The translations under genes were made by a program, and so were the position numbers. A stretch of 64,000 bases of DNA, taken from Athripsodes cinereus. Lineage: Eukaryota; Arthropoda; Insecta; Trichoptera; Leptoceridae. The stretch spans positions 26,228,951 to 26,292,950 of the forward strand of contig OX388311.1 in the NCBI GenBank assembly GCA_947579605.1. The letters are read 5' to 3'. Shown here piece by piece: positions 35,977 to 48,932 of this stretch. Below the pieces are notes generated by a model. That model was not told the origin of the DNA and did no database searches. It saw only the letters and a program-made list of their open reading frames with translations. Position 1 is the stretch's first letter. Each line of letters begins with the position of its first letter.

Positions 35977-36542
35977 CAGTGAAACCTCTATCTATCGTTC
36001 CTCGAATAATTGTTTTCCCGTATTTGTCGTTATTTTTTACAGTCCCGAATTAGTTTCATACAAAACACGTAAAAATATATCGCATCCATCGTTTCTCTAT
36101 TATGATTTTATCGCATTGACCGTTTAAATTACACAAAAAATCGCATATATGTATCAAAACATTGGAGAGCGAGCGAGAAAGAAAGAACAGTTTGTTGATT
36201 CTGTCGGCTGTCTTTTATGATAGTACGTCAGTAGGTACAGTAAAAAAGCAAAAAAGCAAATGACGATGAAAGATTACATACAGTATAAAGAATGATTTTG
36301 CTCTCCATACAGCTTTCTTTTTTATTTTGTTACTAAATTTTTTATTTCAACAAATTGATATATAACTTTTGAAGCATGTATCATTTTTATAAAACCTATA
36401 TACCTACTCGTATGTACCTACATATTAAATATTAAAATACATATTAATGTGATTTTTTCTATACTCCCGCATTCATTGTTTTCCCGCATCCATAGTTTAT
36501 TTCAAAAGGTCCCTTCAAAAACGATAGATAGAGGTTTCACTG
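35977..36542. mobile_element. 566-bp Tc1/mariner/pogo-type MITE
   Basis: Terminal inverted repeats CAGTGAAACCTCTATCTATC (35977) and GATAGATAGAGGTTTCACTG (ending 36542) are flanked by TA on both sides (35975-35976, 36543-36544). CAGT ends plus TA duplication fit the Tc1/mariner superfamily, pogo/Tigger branch. No transposase ORF. Confidence 0.8.
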
Positions 36543-37917
36543 TATATTTATATTATGCTTTAAAAACACAACTAAAAGTGTAATATACCATATTACAAAC
36601 ACATTGTTAAAGGAATTATGTTGTCTTTGTTACGTTCAATAGTTAAACAATTCGAAATATTTATTTGTGGTATTGAAAATAGGAAATTTATTTTCGTTAA
36701 CTGAATATTTAATATATAAAGGGAACTGTGTATTTTTTACAGTTATTTGTTTGTGGAATTGATAGAGTGGAGTTGACTTTATGAATTACCAATTGAATAA
36801 AAATTTTCGAATATTTCGACTTGTTGATGTGTGGAACTTGACAGTCGATATGTTTGTAAGTAATGTTTGTACTTTTTATGTTATAACATATTTATATGAG
36901 GTACTTATGACTAGGTATTATAAATTAATATTTACTCAAGTTACATCCATATTATAGAAATGATATTGATTTATCATTTATTGTTTTTTATCCTTTTGAA
37001 TGTAAAATGAATATATCAGTAGTAACAGGTAAAATATTAAGGCAATATTGATTACGTTTCATTATTATACTTTAATTCAAAAAGATGAAAATATAAAATG
37101 ACAAAGAAAATTAAAAATGACTAGTATTTTCTAATTATTGACAATTTATCATTTTTAGAATATTTGTGAAATAAATAAATTAGTATTCTAAAGAAAACAC
37201 TCATCTTTTATATGTATATATTTGAGTAAGTGATACGTATCAAATATATTATTAATAAGAAACTCAATCATGTAAAAACAAGTACATATTGCCAATAAAA
37301 CCCATATGCATATAACTTTTTTTTTTAATTTTTCTTCGTTTTTTTCCTTCTGAGATTGCCGTGGCCAAAAGCTGTTATGGTCTCAGTGCAGGACGAAGTT
37401 TTTCGGATAGTAATAATAATAAAAATTCTTTTAGATAAATTTTACCGAATCAAAGGACTCTTGTAAAAACAACCTAATCTAAATTGTCAAATTTGGCCAG
37501 CACTATTGAAATTTTAGTGTATAAAATTATTGTCGCCGCATTCAAAAGTAAACAAAAATTGACTACAAGTCTTTTAAACGCTCACAGTCTTCAGTTCTGG
37601 AGTATAATCTACAACTATTTGTTGTGGAATGATTTTTTACATTATTCGATGTGGTATATAGTATTCACAACCAACACTTAACAGAGTGGATAGATGTTAT
37701 AATTTTAATAATTTTCACTAACAGTGAATAGTGAAAGATTTGAATATTGAAAAAAAGAATGTTAGAAGATATTTATACTCATGCACTGCAGAGGTCAAAT
37801 AACATCTGTTTGTATTGTTGTTAAAAATTTATAAACAAATGCGATAATAATTAAATTGATTAAAAATGATGACAGTTACAGAAAACTTAGTTATAGAAAT
37901 TATAATATTTAGTATCT

Positions 37918-40900
37918 TCACCTTAATTTATTCACAACAAATGCAGGACGGTATGATTTCTTTCTGCTGATGTCTTCGTGTGGTAAATATGAAGGATATA
38001 TGTGTGGAGTTAGTGGGAACCTGTGTCCTGCAATGTCTATTTCATATGTAGCTTTATCCATGATATATTGTTCTGTTATTATTCTGTGCTCTTCGGGTAT
38101 TGAGTGTGTAGATGAATGATTGATATTTATTGTGTTTGGTTTTTGAACAAAACCTAGACAAACCATCTTATCATGTGTAAAGCCATAACTGGAAAAAAAA
38201 AAACGTTATTTCATTAATTTTTTAAATAGCTTAACCAGTGTGATTGATTGGAAAAAGGTGTATATGTGTTGAACATTGATTTTTATACAAAAAGAAGCTA
38301 TTATTAAAATTTTCTAGTCAGTCAAATTGAAAGAAAGTTATTTTTTGAGGGCACAAACTTATTTCAGCAAAAATAAAAATGCACTGTAGAAAAGTTCACT
38401 TCTTTGGAGAAATGTAGTTATAGGATCTATCAAAAAATATCAATTTCAAACGTGTTTCTCTAATTCAAATTTGTTTGAATTTGGTGATTATAAAAGGGAT
38501 TTTTTTTTCAAATATTTTATGATGCGGCTGAAGTTTTGTTCATACTCTTAGCCATCTTTTTAAATTTACTAATTAATTACAACAAACTAACCCCGATGAG
38601 GTGACAGTTCCAACAAATTCATTGTTTCTGTATAAAGGCTCCCCTCCCCATGGCCAAATGTCTGTCTCAGGGTCAAAATCATTCACATAGAACATCACCA
38701 ATCTTTTGGTTACTCCTTTTTCTTTTTGATGCTGGAGAGCATACTTGCCAATAAAATATTCTTTCTGCGAAAGGATAAACAAAAAACATTAATTCAAACA
38801 AACTTTTGCGCACATCCTTATTTGGATTTAAAAAAGCATAATAATGTACTTTGTGAATCAAAAAATAAAACATACATCTAATTTAACTTTGTAGGCACAA
38901 CCAACTTCGAACGGCGTCACCACACTGGATAACTCTTCAGCCCAGAAAGGAATAAATCTTTCTATTCTCATGAACCTCTGAGTCATTATACCCACATCAC
39001 GAACACCATAATCTCTCCCAACCTGAAAGCAAAAGGTGTACACCATTTTTCATACAACGTTTTAGACTGTTTATTTCCCAACTTGTTGACTGTTTTTCTC
39101 ACAACCTTGGTTATTATACAAAATTAAGTAGAGAAATTTAAATAATAGTGTTGAGGTGGTCGGTAGCTGATGGTAGAGTCTTGGACTTTCAATCAAGAGA
39201 CTCGGGTTCGATTCCACCCGCTGCCGACTTACTCCACCTTCACGACACAAGCATATTGCTTACTGTGAGTGTGCCAGAGGTGTATTTGGATTTATTTCAA
39301 ATCCAGATTCATCTTTAAAAATAAATATTCTTTCCATGATAAGGCAAAGTTTAAAAGTAAAATAAAGTTTAAAACAAATTAAATAAACCACAATTGAAAC
39401 ATTTTCAAAATAATTAACAGTGTCAGGAAGGTACACAGTAAACTGACAGTAAGGTTTAAACCCTAAACTTTCCAATCAGAAGTTTGAAATACTAACAAAC
39501 ACCTTAAAAGTGATAAAAAATATGATATTAACATTTTTATAAATTATCCATAAGAGTTCCAAATAATACTTACACGTATAAGTCTATCATAAACATGAAG
39601 AGCATATTCTGAAGGCACGTAAAGACTATAACCTGGTTCTCCTGTGTGTGTAAATGCCATGACCATTACATCTGATACATAAGCTATATCCATATACTGG
39701 AATGTATATGGCGCCAACTGAACTGGCCTGTCTGACAACTCAGTAAGTAACCCTTTTGATTTTGGTCCAACAATATTAAGCACGGTATATTTTGATGTAA
39801 CATCATTCAAATTGACTGAATGATCGGTTGGAAGATGACGGTGCATCCAGTTGAATATTTTGGTTTGTTGACTGGTGGGTGATACCATGAAGTAATTGTT
39901 TTGTCCAAGTCTGACAAGCATACAATCATTTTCATAGCCTCCATCTTCATTTTGCATTCCTGTATGAACGAGATTACCAACTGGTACGTTGATGTCATTT
40001 GAACAGAGCTTTTGGAGGTACTCCACCACACAGTTATTAGGGGACTGAAAAATTTACAAAAAAGTAGTAAAGGTACTATACAGAACACCACACAGCTCTA
40101 TCCTTACATTTTTCACTTCTTCTACATTCATACGATTTCTCATACACACATGGCTGTCTTTGAGGATTCAAACCACATAATCAAGCCACATAATTTTGGA
40201 GGTCTGCACTTTCTCACACCGCATCTTTCAAATAGGTACGTCCTCTTCACCATCATTTCATTATCTACAAAGGTAAATGTTTTCGATCTATTAATCTCAA
40301 GACATTATTCATGCAGTATCACCCTGGTGACTACTGCACTATAAAGTTACGGTTCCATTGTTTCGGTTGTATTAAGATGAAACTGCATACTACTATGTAC
40401 TATACCATTACGGCAAATCCCACAACTGGGGAAATCAGCAGATCAACTGCATGTAATAAACGTGCAGAATATTTGACATGCACAACAAGAAACTATCCAT
40501 AAACGTTATTAAAGAAAAAACAATATTCAGAGTTATAGAATTTGAATTATCTATGGATATACATGATCGAGGTTTGCATTGTTCACAAAATAGACTAATT
40601 TGTAGAAATAAATTGATATAAATAAATAAATGAAGTTTTAAAATGCTTAGATTTTCTATATAAACTTGAAAGATATAGGCAATGTAAATCATAAAAACTA
40701 TAATAATACAATCAATAACAATAAAGAAGCAAATACAGATCTTTTAACAATTTATAACAAAAACACAATACGATATACATAGCAAAAATAGATACTTAGA
40801 ATTAAAAAAATAAAAAGACAACAGACTCTGTTTAGAATCATTATGAACTGAAAGTAATCTTCAGACTCTTTGTAGCATTGGACATCTTGTTTCAAACAAG

Positions 40901-43900
40901 TAAATGCAGTATTTAACACTAGAGCACACGCGCTCCAAATAGAACTTAAGCACACGCACCGCGAGGGAAACCTTCGCATGCAATTAAATGCTTATAACTC
41001 TGTTATTATTTAAGATAAAACTATCAATTCTTCATCATTATGTACCTTGGAATATAAACAACAAATTTGTTTTATTTATTTTTATGGAAATTTCTTTATT
41101 TAGTACGGAAATAGAAAAATATAACATCACCTATATTTTCGAATAAAAAGTACACCATAGTAACACGCGTCGCGAGGCAATCCCCACTTTTATTGCCATG
41201 TACGTAAGGATCGCATTCAGGTAAAAAGATACATTGTGTAGTTTAGGGTTCCTATTGAATTTCGGCGCCATTCAAATACAATTGTTTTTTTTGTCATCTC
41301 GTTTCGGATTAACTTTTGCAATATAAATATTTATTATTATTATAGTTTTATTTTAATGTTTGTAGTTACCCAACAGAGAATTATATTTCACTACTTATTT
41401 ACTTATTGATAATAGCTGTTATTACCAATACTAGGTACCTACTACTGCTACATCATCACGGCACATCCCACAAGTGGAGTAGCCAGCAGAAAAGCTGCAT
41501 GTGATAAACATTCAGGCCATCTTCTCTGTGCCAATAAAAATTAAGACATTCATGATGGGTGGCAAACCTCATCGCTATATTATTCTGTACTATATAAAGT
41601 ATATCGCTATATTATGTTATTCCGAAAAAAATGATACTCAAAGAATTGTTGAAAAAATTATTTTTGTATCACTTGTGAAAAAAAAGATGTACCAGTTCTT
41701 TATTAAAATCAAAACACAATATCTGAAGTACACGAAAATACATCACTTTTTTAAAATGTGATAAACATTTCTTTAACCATTACATTTTATACGTAATGGT
41801 TAAAAAATTGTAATGAAATTGTCTTTAAATCGGATACTAAATTAATGTTTTGAATGTGTGTACCTACCTACGTTAAAAAAATAATAAAAATATTGTTCGG
41901 ACAATTATAATTTACATAATTATAATATTCACCTATTTGTTTCAAAGAAAAAAAAACCAAAACGAAACCTAGAACCGTACACCGTCAGATATTTTTTATG
42001 ACTGAGTACTTGCATAGTGACGCCGTAACACGCGTAGTGGGAGAATCCCCGCGGAACAGCAAAAAACTGGCAAAAAGTATTCTTATGAAGATTTCAATGA
42101 GTTGATTTCACTATAAATAAATGTTGCTTATTGATGGGTAGGATATCATAGAAGGAAAAACTCGACAATCTCTTTGATTTTATTTTATAACGAAAAAACT
42201 GTCGATGTTAAGGTTTCCCCGCGCACGCGTGTGCTCTCGTGTTAAAAAAAATAATGTAAGATTTGTAATACATATTTTGTGGAGAGAAAAAATATCATAA
42301 AGTTGATGATATACACAAGACAAATACTAACATTGAAGTCACAAAAATGATATGATATGAATGTAAACAAAACAGAAACATGTAACAGGTATTTATACTG
42401 AAAAATAAATTAGTAAGTCATAAATGTTATCAAAGTACGAAAAATAATTATTTATGTTGATAAGAAAAACTAACAACAAATATAACAACATCAAGTATAG
42501 ATTATTAGTTGGATGATTTGATATGTAAACATTATGTTAGCGACTTTTTTCTCACTTACGATTTGATCAAGGCCCAACTGTAATAAGAAAAATATGTTTA
42601 GAAACAAGATGATACTAATTTTTATGATTCTTGTTTGGTTTATTTTTGTATTCACACACAATTATATTATAATACTGAGATCTATCTAGCGTTGCTAAGT
42701 CTCCAACGATTCGAACAGTGATGTATTATACACAATTCATACAATTTCTGATCAATACATCTAACTACTAAAATTATATTTTCAACAAAACATAGTGATT
42801 TGAATTATTAATATATTATTTTTGATTGAACTGTTGAAACTGCGTACCACAATTATATTTAAGTTGATATAATGAAAACAAAATTGTTTTTGGTTTTACT
42901 ACGATTTATTTGTTAAATAAGTAACCAGGTTTCGACCTATGAGGTCATTGTCAAACTGATAATAATAATATATAATTTTAGTTTGACAATGACCTCATAG
43001 GTCGAAACCTGGTTACTTATTTAACAAATAAATCGTAGTAAAACCAAAAACAATTTTGTTTTCATTATATCAATATAATGGTGTTTTACAAAATCAACGT
43101 CGACTCAATCAATATATTTAAGTTATTTCCTATTTCAAACACATTCATATGTTTACAGATATATATAATTTTAGAGTTACATACCTACATATGATTGAGA
43201 AATTATGTTTAATCTTAAATAAAAAGGGAAATGAGTTTGTGACTTACAGATATTTCTATTTTGGAAAACGATGACATGTCAATGATACCGACACTCTCCC
43301 TGCATGCAAGATATTCTCTCCGCATGAAATCAAAAAATTTTGGCTTGTAGAAACTACCGTGTGGCATTTTAGGAGGAATTGAATTGGGATTCCCAACTGA
43401 AAACATACATTGAAAAAGTTATCAAGCTTACATAATAGGTTGACTCAAATCATGTTTTGTTAACAAGTTACTAAAACTTTGATAAACCATTGAAATTTTC
43501 CAGAGGTATTTTTAAATATTTATTTGAGATGTCAAACTTACATTTATAATCTGTATCGAAGAACATTGCTCTTTCATATGCCATTTTAATTCCGAACACG
43601 GCACCTCTCTCCTCCAGCATACTGTACAGTGGTGAACATCTCAACTTCCTAGCATACTTATACTCTGATTGATGTGGATATAAAATTGCATAATGTCTGA
43701 AATGTGTATAGAATAAGAAACATAGAAAATATGTAACTACTTGCAACGTGGATTTTAAAACATAAAAAAATTTGGTGGCACAAAGTGACAGCACTATGCA
43801 TACTCTAATCGGAATGAGTTAAAGGGTGTATCAGTGCTTAAATCTTGGCTTTAGGTCTACTCAAGTGTATATTTTGGCAGTCTTAATGAGATCAGTGGTT

Positions 43901-46421
43901 GACCATCTGTCTAATTCGGTCCACGTTTACTAATAAGACGCTAAGAGTTTATGAATAATGTTTAGTTATTCTCAGTTTTGCACTTGCACAAACTAAATTT
44001 TACTAATTGAGACAAATGTTTTGTAAACCCTGATTTCAATTTGTATTAAAAAGAAGGTCAAATGATAAAAATTATAGTATTAAAATATACCTTCCTACAA
44101 CTTCTCTTATTCTTTGTTGTAAATATTGTCTATTATTGTGAATATCTAAAAATCTCGACGGGTAAAATGCTAGTAAATCACTGGTGGGCCTTCCTGCTAC
44201 AATCCACTCTGCAACTTGTTTTCCCATGCCTCCACTACCTTGTAATGAGTTCCCATTCATTCCAGCTGCTACATAATAATTTTTAACTTCGGGAGATTCC
44301 CCCAAGATCCATCTACCATCAGGTGTAAAACTATCGGAAGAATTGACCAGCTGTGGTTGTTTGACTTTCATCAAAATGGGCAATCTGTTAATAGCCTTTT
44401 CCCACAACGGCACTGAAAATTTGGATAAACATTAAAAAATAAAATCTACTTCGAATATAAATTTATTAAAGTTCCGTACATATTACTCGACAACGGGTGG
44501 GGCCGCTCAAGTTTCATGGTTGCGTATTTTTTTTCCTATAAAAGTTTTCCAAACATTTGGTGACCAAAAAATAATTCTATATATGGCAACAAGTATGAAG
44601 TTGGCTGTGAAAAATACAATATTTTTACGAATGAGAAACAACAAAATAACTTTCCGAATAACCTAATACTTACTTTCAATAGCTAAACAGCTATTTTAGG
44701 GCCTTGGCCTCTAAAACAATAGATATTCATTGCCAGTCATGGTTAGTGTTTCTCATGTTCATTATTAAACTAAATGATAAATACCTAATTCATGAAATAT
44801 TATTGCAATAAAATAATTCTATAATCTGATTTAAATTGGTATAAAAAACATCTATTGTTAAATTTATGTTTACTTATAATGGTTAAACAAATTGGTAAGT
44901 CCTGGCATTATGCCCAATGTTTTGTGATGACCCGATACAATAATTTACCCGATGACCTGAAAATAACAATTTTCTGGATGGAGATATATTTATAGTATTT
45001 GTTTAGTAAATAAACTCACTGAAATGATTGAAGTCATATTGAAGATGTTTCTTCCAGTCTTTTGGAATTGCTGAATCTCCAAACGCTGGCTTAGCATCAT
45101 CTTCAAACCACCCAATCATCAAACGTCCATCCCATACTCTGGAATAAGTGTGGCCATCAAAGTCTCTGATACAGGGAAGATTTGAGTCAATAACTTGATC
45201 TGTTCTCACATGAAACTGAACAGCAGGGTATGATGGAATTCTCACCTACAAAAATGAATAAATATTATACAGGAAAATCAAAAAAGGAGAGTACCATTAT
45301 TTCTACGACTGATAAACAAAGTGCAGATGAATATTCCGTGACAAAAATGCCACTAGGTCTTTGTTTTAACATACTTAGTAATTATTTTTTGCTTGGCATT
45401 CTACCCAATATATGAGTGATTTAGCTACTTAATAATCAATGTAACTTATTTTTAAGGAGTTTCTTTGAATTATTTTTTATAACAAACAAGCAATAAATTA
45501 ACGGTTTAGAAGTAAGTTGGTAACAAATTTTGGTAATTGAATTAAGTCATTTGAAATGGAAAAAAATTATTGAGTTCATTAGTTGATTACAATTTTGTTT
45601 TAATTTCAAATATTGTAATTTTTACTACTTACTTGTGGATGACAACGTAAACCAAGATCTCGTGCCCAAATTCCAGCGCAGTTAACAAAAATCTCACATT
45701 TGATAAAACCAGATTCTGTATTAACTCCATAAACATGTCCATTTTGAGTTTGAACCTCAGTGATAGGACAATTCTCAAAATATTGTGCTCCTCCCTGCTT
45801 AGCAAGCTTAGCTAGTGCAAAGCAAATGGCATTCGGATTAGCTATGGCATCATCAGGTACCCAAACACCACCTTCCAAATCTTCAACTTTTAAATAAGGA
45901 TGTAATTCCTTTATTTCATTTGGACTTAACATTTCGCATCGTAAGCCTGTAGGAATATTATATGCCATACGTCTTTGAAGTGCTATTATTCTGTCTTTCG
46001 TTTGAGCTAAGTTTATGCTACCTGTTTGTTTAAATCCAATATCAAATCCCATCTCTTTTAATTGTGAGTAGAGTTTTATGCTCTGCATGATGATATTTCT
46101 TGTAGTTATCGGTTTGAAAAGTCCCAATACTCCTGAGCCAAATTCTGACGATCCACTGCATATTTGGTTTTGATCCAAGACAATAACATCCTTCAATCCT
46201 AGTTCTGTTAAATGATAAGCTACTGAACTTCCTACAATACCTCCTCCTGCCACGACGACCTGCGCTTGACTAGGGAATCCAATATGCTTCACAGATATAC
46301 ATCTTACCGCCGAGAAGTTATTTATATTTAAATTGTGTCTTAAAAATAAACAGCTTCTATCAAACCCATTTATACATTTAAAATAGCCACTTGAGTTGAA
46401 AACTTTTCTTATATGAGCCAT
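37918..46421 (-). CDS. PDPR: Pyruvate dehydrogenase phosphatase regulatory subunit, mitochondrial
   Basis: Nine exons on the minus strand: 45633-46421, 45020-45245, 44091-44412, 43542-43696, 43248-43396, 39574-40044, 38876-39022, 38592-38764, 37918-38188. All junctions are GT-AG and in phase; 900 residues (human about 879). PDPr lowers the Mg2+ sensitivity of the PDP catalytic subunit in the mitochondrial matrix. An arginine-containing N-terminus with few acidic residues (MAHIRKVFNSSGYFK) fits a targeting peptide. Then comes a DAO-type FAD fold with QVVVAGGGIVGSSVAYHL (GxGxxG), and a second half of the GCV_T/aminomethyltransferase type (VGNLVHTGMQNEDGGYENDC, AFTHTGEPGYSLYVPSEYAL, VGCAYKVKLD). 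The 43247-40045 intron carries a piggyBac-like element, a hairpin element and a possible 18-nt exon. Confidence 0.95.
39159..39320 (+). repeat. tRNA-derived SINE, family S-a, in a PDPR intron
   Basis: 39159-39228 folds like a tRNA: acceptor halves GTCGGTA and TGCCGAC pair over 7 bp, TGGTAGAG fits a D arm/A box and GGTTCGATTCC is a B box. A body ending near CAAATCCAGATTCATCTTTAAAA follows. The anticodon loop is abnormal, so this is not a working tRNA gene. Relatives are at 46974 and 62314. Confidence 0.8.
40403..40500 (-). repeat. Dispersed repeat family A copy in a PDPR intron
   Basis: TTACGGCAAATCCCACAACT, GGGGAAATCAGCAGATCAAC and TGCATGTAATAAACGTGCAG match the reverse complement of the 56094-56272 copy. 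Confidence 0.6.
40913..42245. mobile_element. Non-autonomous piggyBac-like element
   Basis: TTAA (40913-40916) and TTAA (42242-42245) flank ends that are inverted: CACTAGAGCACACGCG on the left, CGCGTGTGCTCTCGTG on the right. A second subterminal block (CGCGAGGGAAACCTT near 40960, AAGGTTTCCCCGCG near 42210) and internal ACACGCGTCGCGAGG and ACACGCGTAGTGGGAG copies repeat the theme. 1325 bp, no transposase; a family A repeat copy is nested inside. Located in a PDPR intron. Confidence 0.8.
41445..41575 (-). repeat. Dispersed repeat family A copy, nested in the piggyBac-like element
   Basis: CATCACGGCACATCCCACAA, GTGGAGTAGCCAGCAGAAAA and ATGATGGGTGGCAAACCTCA are the reverse complement of the 56094-56272 copy. 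Being inside the TTAA element, it is either younger than it or was carried by it. Confidence 0.7.
42854..43124. mobile_element. Inverted-arm hairpin retroelement with hammerhead-like cores, copy 2
   Basis: Arms 42864-42958 and about 42980-43073 are reverse complements around a short AT-rich loop. A 40-nt tail follows (43074-43112). An exact 12-bp direct repeat TATATTTAAGTT bounds the whole (42854-42865 and 43113-43124; the first copy overlaps the arm by two bases). The right arm reads TTTGACAATGACCTCATAGG then TCGAAACCTGGTTAC: a GACCT/AGGTC stem, GAAA and a self-complementary ACCTGGT. Hammerhead positions C3 and G8 appear substituted, so this copy is probably inactive. Confidence 0.7.
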
Positions 46422-46973
46422 ATTTAGAATTTTTCCGCTTACAAATAATTTGATTTTTAAACTAAAGTTGAATCATTATTTCATATAAAGAAATTTAATA
46501 AATCGTTTAACATTTTACCTATCAACTTTATTTCCTACCACAACAATTTTGAGTACTTTGACAACACGAAGCAATATTGACACTTGTGATCATAGACAAT
46601 TTGACAGCTGATTTTCACTAGCGTCTAAAGGTAGAAGAAGAGGGATGAAAATACGCGAAATACTCTATGATTAAGTTGACAGCTGTCAGGCTTTCACATA
46701 TGCTGTTTTCGTTTTGTGTGATGTTTGGTGAGGTTAAGTTACAATTATTATTTAGTGTGAATTATCTACATTAAACATATTTATAATTTTTTGTATTACC
46801 AATTCGGCTATGAGGCATGGTATCCATAATGTAATTTTTATGGCATGGAATGGACGACATGTATAATAGTTTATCTAATTACTTCAGCAAGTAACTTCAA
46901 TACATACCAACATACATAATAATAGTATTTTATAAAACATGATTTCATAAGAAATCAATGAAATCACGACTTT

Positions 46974-47143
46974 GTCGGTAGCCTGGAGGTAGAGTCTCGG
47001 CCTCGTGAACAAGGGGACCGTGGTTCTTTACCAGATAACGGCAAACTCCCCTTTCACGACTAGCTTTTAAGAGCTTACTGTGAAAGGTGTATAAGGTTGT
47101 ATTTGGGTTTATAACAAACAAAACCCAGATATATCTTTTTTTT
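46974..47143 (+). repeat. tRNA-derived SINE, family S-a
   Basis: Begins GTCGGTAGCCTGGAGGTAGA (A box), has a decayed B box and continues GGCAAACTCCCCTTTCACGA and GTGAAAGGTGTATAAGGTTG to an AT-rich end. Closely related to the copy at 62314-62484. Confidence 0.8.
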
Positions 47144-47689
47144 AATGATTAAGTCGTAAGTTATCTGAGTGGCTTTCTAATGAAAGTGGACAAATCTGTT
47201 TGAAGTAAAATGTCAGAGTGCGAAAAGCCTAAAACTAATTAAGATTTTTACTGATTTTGAGTGACAAGTAACTTTTCAAAGAGCTGGGGTACACTACAAT
47301 GTTGACGGGAACGGGATGAATCAGTTCCAGGATTCAAACCATGAGCATCCCTCCAGGAAGTCTGAGACTACCATCAGACTTCTGGCCACCTCATTGTCGA
47401 AGTAATAATTTTGTTATTTTGGATGTGTAAAGATTTTATCTTTTTTAAAATACATTGATAGTCGAGGGTAGGTATACTAGATTGATAGTACATAACATTG
47501 AAGTAAAGGAGAAAAAAACTAAGTGCATATGATTAATGATTTATATTCAAGAAAAAAACTTTATGATCAATCTCAAAACTTGATGTAAATTGATGAAATT
47601 ACACAAACCTAATATTCGTCTCAGTGGGGAAGGAGTAAGTTGATAGTGTTATTTGATGATAAAGAATACCTAATTAAAAAGTATTCTGC

Positions 47690-47800
47690 TCGAACATTAG
47701 AACAATATGTGAAATAAAGGTTGAAAATGAATGTTTGGAGCAAGTGGACGAGTATGTATATTTAGGAAGTTTGTGAGGGATGGAAGATGCGCCAAGGATA
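47690..47800 (+). pseudogene. Scrap of LINE reverse transcriptase
   Basis: Translation gives VENECLEQVDEYVYLGSL, the RT thumb motif (x-x-F-x-Y-L-G-S), then a stop. Too short to assign a family. Confidence 0.55.
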
Positions 47801-48932
47801 AGATGTTTTTAGACTAAGATTAGTTTTTAATTAATTATTTTTTTACACTCCTGTATTTTTATTCTAATATGGTATTTTTAAATGTTTTTTTTTTTTATAA
47901 ATAAATAGTATGTTTAATTAATTACTGTGTTTTACATCACCTGCCTCACATAATAGTAATATGCTATAGCTCTCTAACTTTTATAATTTTAATATTATTT
48001 ATTTCAATGTGTTCCTAAAGAACACCATAAGCATATGTTAAGTTTTTATACTGTTGCTGCTCTTTCTTCACCTCCTTTCCAGTCAAGCCGGGTATCGTCA
48101 ATTTTGCCTCTGTGTTACACCCCTCCTCTTCCTTAAACCAGGTCCTCCTCCCAGACGAGAACCTTCAGCCAGCTAGCTCAATCTCAGGGTGAGAGAAGGA
48201 GGATCAACAAAGAAATATTAATTATTTTGTTCCAATAGTCTATCTGTTAGCAGGGGTGATGATTAAAAGAGATATTTAGATTTTAACAACTGTAGTTAAA
48301 TTTAAAAAAGCAAAACTAATATCTGTAAGCATAATTATAATAATAACCCTACTAGTTGTATATATTAGGTGAGAGTAATGGAGAATAAGAAACTTACGTT
48401 ATCGCTGTGAGATTTCGAGACATCAACAAATAATCATTATCAATGTTCTCCCTAGGCAAACCAATTCTGCAGTTAATGTACCGCAGAAACCTACTCTCTA
48501 TCTTGTAAAGATTATTTTACAAATCAAAAAAGTATTTATAATTTTCAATGTATACAGACTTGAAAAAGGCTTACTGATTCTCAGCACAAAACCCAACATT
48601 CTTAATGACCTTTTACAAATACTGTCCACATGATTAACAAAACGTAAGTCGCTGGTAAAAATTATACAAAATCATTTATTTCATTCACTGATGCTAGCGG
48701 AGAATCATTTATTTTATATTTATAAAAAAAGGATGTTTACTTCTGCAGAAACGCATAACTAGGTAATTCTTTGTATTTAATCTTAGTCTATTATTGTATC
48801 ACCACTTCATCGGGGGTGTCTTCAGTTCTTCCAGCAAATTGCAGTCACCGGAATATGCCGATCGCAAAGAATAGGAGTATTTGAATAAGTTTTTTGTATT
48901 CCTACTAATTGAATCCTCAATATTATTCATAT

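Larger units (their letters stand above)
32797..37917. other. 5-kb AT-rich gene-free region between DTWD2 and PDPR (convergent)
   Basis: No gene seen on either strand. It holds the 3' UTRs of two convergent genes and three inverted-repeat elements listed separately. AATAAA near 33210 could polyadenylate DTWD2, among many candidates. Confidence 0.5.

Noticed and set aside
39159..39228. Functional tRNA gene
   Set aside because: The anticodon loop is the wrong size, and the head continues into a SINE body shared with copies at 46974 and 62314.
48050..48250. GC-richer patch suggesting an exon
   Set aside because: No open frame with acceptor and donor could be built; it is probably a TE scrap inside the 46.6-50.2 kb element.
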